A DNA stretch of 64,000 nucleotides, taken from NCBI RefSeq assembly GCF_000293805.1, contig NZ_AMBZ01000003.1:496001-560000 (forward strand), in the 5' to 3' direction. Below, piece after piece: positions 57,323 through 64,000 of the stretch. The notes beneath the pieces are model-generated. The model was not told the origin of the DNA, made no database searches, and saw only the letters and a program-made list of their open reading frames with translations. This DNA comes from Paenibacillus alvei DSM 29 (lineage in GTDB: Bacteria > Bacillota > Bacilli > Paenibacillales > Paenibacillaceae). A program made the translations under genes and the position numbers. Position 1 is the stretch's first letter. Each line of letters begins with the position of its first letter.

Positions 57323-57676
57323 ATGAATCTGCAGGTGGAATTGGAACACCAGCGCAACGTATTAATTACCCGTCTGAGTGGGGAACTGGATCATCATACG
57401 GCAGAGCTCGTACGGATTCAGCTCGACGAAGCAATTCAACGAAAGCAAGTGAACCATGTCGTGCTAAGCCTTCGTGATTTGACGTTTATGGACAGCTCAG
57501 GATTAGGTGTCATTTTAGGAAGATACAAGCAGATCAAGGGACGAGGCGGAAAAATGGCGGTGTGCGATATGAATCCGGCAGTGCGACGTCTGTTCGAATT
57601 GTCTGGCTTGTTTAAAATTGTGCATGTTTACGATAATGAGCGCAAAGCGCTTAATGGGTTGGAGGTCGTATCATGA
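57323..57676 (+). CDS. spoIIAA: Anti-sigma-F factor antagonist
   Basis: STAS-domain protein that, when unphosphorylated, pulls SpoIIAB off sigma-F. 117 residues with the phosphorylated serine at about 58 in [18 protein letters not shown], and [12 protein letters not shown] and [23 protein letters not shown] precedes the ATG. Its stop overlaps the spoIIAB start by four bases. Confidence 0.95.
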   Translation: MNLQVELEHQRNVLITRLSGELDHHTAELVRIQLDEAIQRKQVNHVVLSLRDLTFMDSSGLGVILGRYKQIKGRGGKMAVCDMNPAVRRLFELSGLFKIVHVYDNERKALNGLEVVS

Positions 57677-58128
57677 GTGTACAATCAGACACGAACGTAA
57701 TGACGCTGCAATTTTCCAGTCGTTCCGAAAATGAGGCATTTGCCCGTGTGGCTGTGGCGGCATTTGTATCCCAGCTTGACCCGACAATGGACGAGCTGAC
57801 GGATTTGAAGACGGTAATCTCTGAGGCAGTAACGAATTGTATCATCCATGGTTATGACAATGACCCTACAGGTATGGTTACGATTTCAGCCTCTATTACA
57901 GGAGAAGAAATCACGCTTACGATCTCAGACAATGGACGAGGCATAGAGGATCTTGAGCTGGCAAGACAGCCGCTGTATACGTCTAAGCCGGATATGGAAC
58001 GCTCTGGCATGGGCTTCACGATCATGGAGAACTTCATGGATGAATGCGAAGTAACTACCGAGCTGGGCGTCGGAACGAGCATCCGCATGAAAAAGCGGAT
58101 TGAATCGAAAAAAGCGCTCTATAATTAG
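57673..58128 (+). CDS. spoIIAB: Anti-sigma-F factor (serine kinase)
   Basis: Binds and silences sigma-F and phosphorylates SpoIIAA. 151 residues of the GHKL ATPase fold: [17 protein letters not shown] near residue 40 (N-box), [14 protein letters not shown] near 82 (G1) and [17 protein letters not shown] near 108 (G2). The ATG overlaps spoIIAA; sigF follows after 11 bases. Confidence 0.95.
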   Translation: MSVQSDTNVMTLQFSSRSENEAFARVAVAAFVSQLDPTMDELTDLKTVISEAVTNCIIHGYDNDPTGMVTISASITGEEITLTISDNGRGIEDLELARQPLYTSKPDMERSGMGFTIMENFMDECEVTTELGVGTSIRMKKRIESKKALYN

Positions 58129-58139
58129 GGGTTGAAGCC

Positions 58140-58895
58140 ATGGAAGCTGATTTGAAGCAGTCGTCGCCCAATTATTTGGATGACGCGGAAGTGAAGCGTC
58201 TGATTGCGCTTAGTCAGACAGGTGACTCATTAGCAAGGGAAACACTTGTCAATTGCAACATTCGCCTTGTCTGGTCCGTCGTTCAGCGCTTTATGAATCG
58301 AGGATATGATCCGGATGATCTATTCCAGATTGGTTGCATCGGATTGCTGAAATCTGTTGATAAATTCGATTTGTCTTATGATGTGAAGTTCTCGACCTAC
58401 GCGGTGCCGATGATTATCGGTGAAATTCAACGCTTTTTGCGTGATGATGGAACCCTTAAGGTAAGCCGTTCCTTGAAAGAGATGGCGAACAAGGTGCGCA
58501 AAACGAAGGATGAGCTGTCCAAGCGTCTTAATCGCCTTCCGACAATTAAGGAAGTTGCTGCCGAGCTTGGGGTATCACCGGAGGATGTTGTATTTGCACA
58601 AGAGGCGAACAAGCCGCCTACCTCTATCCATGAGACGGTGTTTGAAAATGACGGTGATCCGATTACGCTCATGGATCAAATTGCAGACGATACACAGGAA
58701 AAGTGGTTCGATAAGCTGGCGCTGAATGAGGCGATTGAAGGCTTGAGCGAACGAGAGCAGCTTATTGTGTACTTGCGGTATTATCGGGATCAGACACAAT
58801 CAGAGGTTGCGAGCCGGCTCGGAATATCCCAGGTGCAGGTATCGCGGCTTGAAAAGAAAATATTGCAATCCATCAAGGCTCAGATAGCGCAATGA
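58140..58895 (+). CDS. sigF: RNA polymerase sigma-F factor
   Basis: First forespore-specific sigma factor. 251 residues: region 2 (DPDDLFQIGCIGLLKSVDKF near 56, YAVPMIIGEIQRFLRDDG near 87), region 3 (about 115-175) and region 4 with the helix-turn-helix (DQTQSEVASRLGISQVQVS near 218). It is the third gene of the spoIIA operon and is followed by a strong terminator. Confidence 0.96.
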   Translation: MEADLKQSSPNYLDDAEVKRLIALSQTGDSLARETLVNCNIRLVWSVVQRFMNRGYDPDDLFQIGCIGLLKSVDKFDLSYDVKFSTYAVPMIIGEIQRFLRDDGTLKVSRSLKEMANKVRKTKDELSKRLNRLPTIKEVAAELGVSPEDVVFAQEANKPPTSIHETVFENDGDPITLMDQIADDTQEKWFDKLALNEAIEGLSEREQLIVYLRYYRDQTQSEVASRLGISQVQVSRLEKKILQSIKAQIAQ

Positions 58896-58917
58896 GCAGA
58901 TGGGAGTTAAGCATTGA

Positions 58918-58946
58918 ACCGCAGGGAATGTCCCTGCGGTTTTTTT
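58918..58946 (+). terminator. Terminator after sigF
   Basis: ACCGCAGGGA pairs perfectly with TCCCTGCGGT around a three-base loop, followed by six T. Confidence 0.85.
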
Positions 58947-58960
58947 GCTGTCCATTCATC

Positions 58961-58967
58961 CATACTA
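58961..58967 (+). promoter_or_regulatory. Candidate sigma-G/sigma-F -10 element before spoVAA
   Basis: CATACTA matches the forespore -10 consensus exactly, 29 bases before the spoVAA start. No good -35 is visible; the expected place is inside the terminator T run. spoVA genes are known sigma-G targets. Confidence 0.45.
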
Positions 58968-58995
58968 ACGCTATGGAGGAAGGAGGGGGATCGAT

Positions 58996-59646
58996 ATGGC
59001 GACTGTGGATGGGATTCCAGAATCCGGAAGCACCTGCTACATCCGGCTGCGTAAGCAATCTTCAGTAAAGCCCGGGCATCCGATAAGATTGCAGGATGTA
59101 GCGGAAGTAATTGCAGATGACGCTTGGCATGCAAAATTAAAGGAGATTGTACTGAAGGATCCAAAACCAAGCGATGGCAATGTAGTTTTGATTGATATGA
59201 TGCAAATCACTAGGTTGATTAAAGCTATATACCCGAAAATGACAATTGAATGCTTTGGCCAGCCACATACGCTTGTAGAGGTTGCTGCAACCGTGAAAAA
59301 GCCGAACGTGGCCTTGATTGTCCTCGTTTGGCTGCTGCTGTTCTTTGGTTCAGGTCTCGCCATCATGAACTTTCACGCCGATGTAAGCATGCTTCCAGTA
59401 CATAAACGGATTGTCGAGCTGCTTACAGGCCGTAAGGATGCGAATCCTTTTTGGTTTCAAGCGTGCTACTCAATCGGGATAGGGTTGGGAATGGTCGTAT
59501 TTTTCAATCATTTCTTCCGGAAAAAGTTCAATGAGGAACCGACGCCGCTTGAAGTAGAGATGTTCCTTTACCAAGAAAATTTGAACCAATACATGATTAC
59601 TGAGGAGTACAAGCGTTTGCGCAAGGAGGATTTGAAGCGTGAGTGA
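58996..59646 (+). CDS. spoVAA: Stage V sporulation protein AA
   Basis: 216 residues. A soluble N-terminal domain (1-100, YIRLRKQSSVKPGHPIRLQD) is followed by two membrane helices (about 107-125 and 150-170, NVALIVLVWLLLFFGSGLAI, SIGIGLGMVVFFNHFFRKKF) and a charged tail. It matches SpoVAA, whose family acts in dipicolinate traffic in forespores. GGAAGGAGGGGGA lies upstream of the ATG. It overlaps spoVAB by eight bases. Confidence 0.9.
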   Translation: MATVDGIPESGSTCYIRLRKQSSVKPGHPIRLQDVAEVIADDAWHAKLKEIVLKDPKPSDGNVVLIDMMQITRLIKAIYPKMTIECFGQPHTLVEVAATVKKPNVALIVLVWLLLFFGSGLAIMNFHADVSMLPVHKRIVELLTGRKDANPFWFQACYSIGIGLGMVVFFNHFFRKKFNEEPTPLEVEMFLYQENLNQYMITEEYKRLRKEDLKRE

Positions 59647-60076
59647 TTCATGGATGTATGGTCTCGCGCAGCTGCTCGCGTCCTTTGCGGGTTTAGCTGG
59701 AGGGATTACGGTCGGCGGTGCAATGGTCGCTTTATTTGTCGTACTGGACATGCTCCCTCGTCTTGCTCAGCTGACGCGTTCCTTCCATTGCTCATATTGG
59801 TTTGAGTATGCAATCATTGCGGGTACGCTGTTCTTTACCGTAACAGATTTGTGGAATATCTCCTTTTATTATGCAGGATGGTTCTCCCCATTCATTGGAC
59901 TTTTGGACGGGGTATTCGTTGGGCTGCTGGCGGCAGCACTTACGGAAGTGTTAAATGTATTTCCAATACTGGCGAAGCGGCTGGGGATGACTTTTGTGCT
60001 CCCTCACCTGCTTACTGCCATGGTTATCGGGAAGGTTGTTGGTTCTTGGCTTGATTGTTTTAAATACCCGCATTGA
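59639..60076 (+). CDS. spoVAB: Stage V sporulation protein AB
   Basis: A 145-residue membrane protein with four to five helices (about 8-38, 60-80, 82-110 and 115-140). Typical parts are FAGLAGGITVGGAMVALFVVL, YAGWFSPFIGLLDGVFVGLL, AALTEVLNVFPILAKRLG and the basic turn before HLLTAMVIGK. A GTG start follows AAGGAGG and overlaps spoVAA. In B. subtilis spoVAC, spoVAD and spoVAE come next, but here spoVAF follows. Confidence 0.9.
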   Translation: MSDSWMYGLAQLLASFAGLAGGITVGGAMVALFVVLDMLPRLAQLTRSFHCSYWFEYAIIAGTLFFTVTDLWNISFYYAGWFSPFIGLLDGVFVGLLAAALTEVLNVFPILAKRLGMTFVLPHLLTAMVIGKVVGSWLDCFKYPH

Positions 60077-60143
60077 ATGAGCGAATATCAGCAGCCGAGC
60101 GCTGTGCACAACATTACCACATTAACGAAGGAGGAGATTGCCG

Positions 60144-61806
60144 ATGACAGAGCAACGTTCAGAACAAGAGGAGTCTAATAGGGACACATTTCCGCCTTCT
60201 GATATGAGTTCAGGCCAAGAGCATGCCAAGGAGAAGGATGATCAGAAGCACGCCTCATCTCAGGATAAGATAACGGAGAAGAAGAAGCAGAACGAAAAGT
60301 CCGATACGATTGAGGAATCCATCATCTATTGGCAGAACAAGGATGAAGTATCAAAAAAGCTGGACGAAACGAAGAAAACTCTCCAGCGGGTAGTCGGGCT
60401 TGGAGAGTCGTTTGATATCATTTTGCGTGAAATGGTCTTTGGTGAGCGCCGTGTAGGCTTGTTTTATTTGAACGGATTCGCCAAGGAAGAGGTCATGACT
60501 TTAATCCTGTCCCGCATGTCGTATTTAGACAAGGAAGAAATAACGCCGAATGCCCTCAAATCCTTGTTCGAGCGCTACATTCCCCACCTGCAAGTAGAGC
60601 GGGAGAATAAACTAAGCAGTATCATTAATAAGGTGCTGGCTGGTAGCAGTGCGTTCTTTATTGATCATGAATCAACCGCGATTATTGTGGATTGCAAATC
60701 CTTTCCGGTGCGAGGTCTGGAAGAACCGTCGCTCGAACGCGTTGTACGGGGTGCTCGCGATGGATTCGGTGAAACGCTGCTTACGAATGTGACCTTAGTG
60801 CGTCGACGTGTACGCGACCCAGGGCTCATGTACGAAATGGTGCAGGTTGGCCGCCGTACCCGTACAGATGTGTGCATTGCCTATATCGATGATATTGCAG
60901 ACAAGCGTCAAGTGGAGTCGGTTCGTAATAAAATAAAAGCGGTGAATCTCGATGGTCTTCCTCATGCCGATAAGCAGTTGGAAGAAGCGATTATCAATAA
61001 GTTTTGGAACCCGTACCCGTTAGTGCGGTATTCCGAGCGACCGGATGTCGTAGCTTCCCACCTATTGGACGGCAGTATCGTTATATTTGTCGATACTTCG
61101 CCATCTGTTATTATTTTGCCGACGACGTTTTTCGACCTATGTCAGCATGCAGAAGAAAATCGACAAACCGCATTTATGGGAACCTATTTGCGGAGTGTAC
61201 GCTTCATCGGGATTTTTGCGTCACTATTCATTCTCCCTCTGTGGCTGCTGCTTGTTATAGAAACCCGGCCTGAAACCTGCCGCTATGCAAATAATTGGAC
61301 CGCAGGAGACAGGGAAGATACCGCTCATCTTTCAGTTCCTCATCGCAGAGCTTGGGGTCGATTTGATGCGAATGGCAGCCGTGCATACACCGTCTCCTCT
61401 AGCCATCGCGTTAGGCTTGCTGGCCGCGATCCTTGTAGGGGATATTGCAGTAAAGACTGGGGTTTTCGTCAATGAGGTCATTTTGTATATGGCAGTTGCT
61501 GCTGTAGGGATGTTCGCGACACCGAGCTATGAATTGGGGCTGGCCAACCGTATCGTTCGGCTCGTACTGCTCATTGCTGTTGCTCTGTTCAGGGTCCCAG
61601 GACTTGTCATCGGGACAACGGTATGGCTGTTATGGCTTACCTTGCATCGCTCATACAATGCTTCATATTTATGGCCGTTTATTCCGTTCAACGCCAAGGC
61701 GATGTACAATATTCTCATTCGCCAGCCGTTTATGCTGGTGAAGACTCGCCCGAGCTTGAATCAGACGCGAGATAATACAAAGATGCCGCCTAGAACGAAG
61801 CGATAG
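60144..61806 (+). pseudogene. spoVAF: SpoVAF (GerA-type) sporulation protein, frameshifted
   Basis: GerA-family A-subunit-like protein. A charged N-terminus (residues 1-60) is followed by the soluble domain (VVRGARDGFGETLLTNVTLV, RRRVRDPGLMYEMVQVGRRT) and the membrane helices (FIGIFASLFILPLWLLLVIE). The frame then shifts: an extra A at 61261-61263 changes IEPGLKPAAMQIIGPQETGK into IETRPETCR. Removing one A joins the last third, with LMRMAAVHTPSPLAIALGLL and YELGLANRIVRL, for about 553 residues. I prefer spoVAF to gerA because of the spoVA operon context and lysA downstream. Confidence 0.87.
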
Positions 61807-61983
61807 CATCTGTGCTTGAAGGCAATGTGTTTGTCCCTTGACAACCTTTATAATGCAAATGATGGACGGAAAAATCCATTCTTTCGTGATCGAATATGCT
61901 GATATACTCGATGTAATATTTTGGCCAACAATTGGAACAGCATAAGGGGATAGACATAGAAGATCGAGTGGGAGTGGGGAGAA

Positions 61984-63321
61984 ATGACAATGTACTTACA
62001 CGGAACGAGCAGGATTAATGGGGACGGACATTTGGAAATAGGCGGTTGTGATGTTACCGAATTGAAGCATAGATTTGGTACTCCGCTATACATTTTTGAC
62101 GAAGCATTAGTCAGAGAACGCTGTGCACAATACATGGATGCATTTCGTGAGTCAGGGTTGACCTTCCAAGTAGCCTATGCAAGCAAGGCATTTTGTACAA
62201 CAGCAATGTGCCGCTTAGTTGATCAAGAAGGACTATCCCTTGATGTTGTATCTGGGGGGGAACTGTTCACGGCAATGCGGGCCGGATTCCCTGCACACCG
62301 CATACACTTCCATGGCAATAATAAGACGCCTGATGAAATTGAAATGGCGCTTGACGCTCGCATCGGCTGCTTCGTAGTTGATAACTTTACCGAGCTGAAG
62401 CTGCTCAACGCAATCTGCCAGGAACGCAATCAGTCAGTACCTGTGCTGCTTCGTGTTACTCCGGGTGTCGAAGCGCACACTCATGAATACATTTCTACTG
62501 GCCAGACGGATTCTAAATTTGGCTTTGATATCGGGAATGGGACTGCACTCGATGCTGTACGCCAGGCAGCGGATGCGACACACTTGGAGCTGCTTGGCAT
62601 CCACTCTCATATCGGTTCTCAAATTTTTGAGACAGAAGGCTTTCAAATGGCGGTTGAGCGCGTAGCGCAATTTGCACGTAGGGTAATGGAGCAGCTTGCG
62701 ATCACATTCCGCGTCGTGAACTTAGGCGGAGGGTTTGGTATTCGCTACGTGGAAGGCGACACGCCTTTACATGTCCGTGAATATGTGAAGGCAATTACTG
62801 ATGCGGTGAAGCAGCACTTTGCCGGTGTAGCGGAGAGCCTGCCTGAAATCTGGGTTGAGCCAGGCCGCAGCATTGTTGGAGAAGCGGGAACAACTTTATA
62901 TACTATCGGCTCCGTGAAGGATATTCCTGGTGTGCGCAAATTTGTCGCTGTAGACGGCGGCATGACGGATAATCCTCGTCCTGCATTGTATGAGTCGCGT
63001 TATGAGTCTCTGCTTGCCAATCGAGCAACATGCGAGTCCACCGAAACGGTATCTATTGCAGGAAAATGCTGTGAGAGCGGAGATATGCTGATTTGGGATA
63101 CTGTGCTGCCTGCGGTTCAGCAGGGCGATTTGCTTGCCGTATCCTGTACAGGTGCCTATAACTATTCGATGGCAAGCAACTATAATCGGATTCCAAGACC
63201 TGCAGTCGTGTTCGTCTGCAATGGGGAAGCAGATATTGTGGTGCGCCGTGAAACGCATGAAGATATCGTACGCAATGACTGCATTCCGGCACGCATGAGC
63301 AAGGAGCCGATGCTGAAATAA
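61984..63321 (+). CDS. lysA: Diaminopimelate decarboxylase
   Basis: Last step of lysine synthesis, with pyridoxal phosphate. 445 residues: the PLP lysine in QVAYASKAFCTTA near residue 62, HGNNKTPDEI near 115, IHSHIGSQIFETEGF near 200, the glycine loop NLGGGFGIRY near 243, EPGRSIVGEAG near 293 and CESGDMLIWD near 357. AGTGGGGAG precedes the ATG. The position after spoVAF is the same as in B. subtilis. Confidence 0.95.
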   Translation: MTMYLHGTSRINGDGHLEIGGCDVTELKHRFGTPLYIFDEALVRERCAQYMDAFRESGLTFQVAYASKAFCTTAMCRLVDQEGLSLDVVSGGELFTAMRAGFPAHRIHFHGNNKTPDEIEMALDARIGCFVVDNFTELKLLNAICQERNQSVPVLLRVTPGVEAHTHEYISTGQTDSKFGFDIGNGTALDAVRQAADATHLELLGIHSHIGSQIFETEGFQMAVERVAQFARRVMEQLAITFRVVNLGGGFGIRYVEGDTPLHVREYVKAITDAVKQHFAGVAESLPEIWVEPGRSIVGEAGTTLYTIGSVKDIPGVRKFVAVDGGMTDNPRPALYESRYESLLANRATCESTETVSIAGKCCESGDMLIWDTVLPAVQQGDLLAVSCTGAYNYSMASNYNRIPRPAVVFVCNGEADIVVRRETHEDIVRNDCIPARMSKEPMLK

Positions 63322-63390
63322 CGTTTCATTGCATGGTTGTATGTGCAATTTGCATGCGGTTGAATGTACAATGAATAAGGTAGAAGTCAT

Positions 63391-63450
63391 ACACCCGAGT
63401 ACCTGTATTGTCGTATACAACGATAAGACAGAAATCGGGTGTTTTCTTTT
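63391..63450 (+). terminator. Terminator after lysA
   Basis: ACACCCGA (63391-63398) pairs with TCGGGTGT (63435-63442), followed by a T-rich tail. A second internal stem (about 63407-63426) lies in the loop. Confidence 0.65.
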
Positions 63451-63465
63451 TGCTTGAAAATAACG

Positions 63466-63471
63466 TATAAT
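63466..63471 (+). promoter_or_regulatory. Candidate -10 element before ppiB
   Basis: TATAAT at 63466-63471, about 50 bases before the ppiB start and just after the lysA terminator. No good -35 at normal spacing. Confidence 0.35.
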
Positions 63472-63518
63472 CGGATGAGCAAGCGTGAGCATTGTACATA
63501 TGGAAGGAGATAATAAAT

Positions 63519-63956
63519 ATGAGCAAATATGCAGTGATTGAATTAGAAAAAGGCGGTACGGTAAAAATTCTGCTTCATGAGCAAGATGCGCCTGGTACTG
63601 TTGCAAACTTTGAGAAGCTATCTACCGAAGGGTTCTATAACGGTTTGACATTCCACCGCGTTATTCCTGGCTTCGTAGCGCAAGGCGGATGCCCGCACGG
63701 AACAGGTACAGGCGGCCCAGGCTACACAATCAAATGTGAAACAAAAGGCAATCCGCACAAGCATGAGCGCGGTGTGCTTGCAATGGCACATGCTGGAAAG
63801 GACACAGGCGGTTCCCAGTTCTATATCACTTACGACGCATTCCCTCACTTGGACGGCGTTCATACGGTATTCGGTAAAGTGGTTGAAGGCATGGAGCTTA
63901 TGGATGCTGTAAAGCAAGGCGACAAAATGAAGCAAGTAACAATCGTTGAAGAATAG
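63519..63956 (+). CDS. ppiB: Peptidyl-prolyl cis-trans isomerase (cyclophilin)
   Basis: Cytoplasmic proline isomerase that assists folding. About 145 residues with the cyclophilin core: [19 protein letters not shown] near residue 45, [20 protein letters not shown] near 82 and [17 protein letters not shown] near 115. The ATG at 63519 follows GGAAGGAGATAA and was preferred to an upstream frame. It has no signal peptide. Confidence 0.94.
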   Translation: MSKYAVIELEKGGTVKILLHEQDAPGTVANFEKLSTEGFYNGLTFHRVIPGFVAQGGCPHGTGTGGPGYTIKCETKGNPHKHERGVLAMAHAGKDTGGSQFYITYDAFPHLDGVHTVFGKVVEGMELMDAVKQGDKMKQVTIVEE

Positions 63957-64000
63957 AAGAGCATGAAAGGAGACGTGTGTACGGCGGGGCTGTATGCACG

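Noticed and set aside
60144..61806. gerAA-type germinant receptor instead of spoVAF
   Set aside because: The families are related, but no gerAB or gerAC follows, and the spoVAA-AB upstream and lysA downstream context is that of spoVAF.
61806..61984. Possible lysine riboswitch before lysA
   Set aside because: The gap is only about 178 bases and I see none of the lysine-aptamer core sequences.
62896..63606. A 236-codon open frame on the minus strand
   Set aside because: Antisense to lysA and the lysA terminator, rich in H, C and I, with no ribosome site.
63957..64000. Start of a further gene or riboswitch at the right edge
   Set aside because: An AAAGGAG is followed by a GTG, but only a few codons are present, so nothing can be identified.

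Overview
The window looks like chromosomal DNA from an endospore-forming Firmicute of the Paenibacillus type. It carries the complete spoIIIA operon, spo0A, spoIVB, spoIIM, dacF-spoIIAA-AB-sigF and spoVA genes. It also has class-typical markers (yqhV, yqzK, UPF0756, Prli42, AmaP/Asp23) and AGGAGG-like ribosome binding sites with frequent GTG and TTG starts. Almost all genes read on the + strand. I see no rRNA, tRNA, CRISPR array or intact insertion sequence.

Layout. 0-2.3 kb (minus strand): a UPF0756 membrane protein and comB-comA for sulfolactate synthesis. 2.4-8.8 kb: yqhV and spoIIIAA-AH behind a clear sigma-E promoter. 8.8-14.1 kb: accB-accC, the Asp23/AmaP/DUF2273 envelope-stress group, nusB and folD. 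14.1-25.2 kb: xseA-xseB-ispA, a 0.7 kb non-coding region that I identify as OLE RNA, its partner gene oapA, then dxs, tlyA, argR, recN and spoIVB. 25.4-26.2 kb: spo0A with three 0A boxes upstream. 26.2-27.4 kb: a gene-poor stretch with a decayed excisionase-like fragment. 27.4-36 kb: a two-component system, an RND efflux pump with its adaptor, and secreted proteins of unknown function. 36-39 kb: two small minus-strand genes, a VanZ-RDD protein and DUF2627. 39-45 kb: branched-chain 2-oxoacid dehydrogenase genes and lipB. 45-50 kb: prli42, an M20 peptidase, nudF, endoQ, spoIIM and fur. 50-55 kb: a subtilisin-like protease (minus), yqzK, xerD, deoB and punA. 56-64 kb: dacF-spoIIA-sigF, spoVAA-AB-AF, lysA and ppiB.

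Two points stand out. First, the ispA-OLE-oapA-dxs block is a known but still puzzling RNA-protein system. Second, at least nine otherwise well-conserved genes are broken by single-base length changes, mostly one base missing from a run of A or T. The affected genes are comB, spoIIIAH, the DUF2273 gene, spoIVB, the RND pump, bkdB, the M20 peptidase, xerD and spoVAF. Their neighbours are intact, and several losses would abolish sporulation. Homopolymer sequencing error is therefore the likeliest cause, and strain decay is the alternative. Coordinates for broken genes span the reconstructed gene.

Functionally the window is a sporulation and housekeeping backbone. Spo0A starts sporulation, sigma-F and its regulators act in the forespore, and SpoIIIA, SpoIIM and SpoIVB act in engulfment and inter-compartment signalling. 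SpoVA proteins serve dipicolinate traffic and germination. These genes are interleaved with fatty-acid, isoprenoid, lysine, nucleoside and branched-chain keto-acid metabolism.
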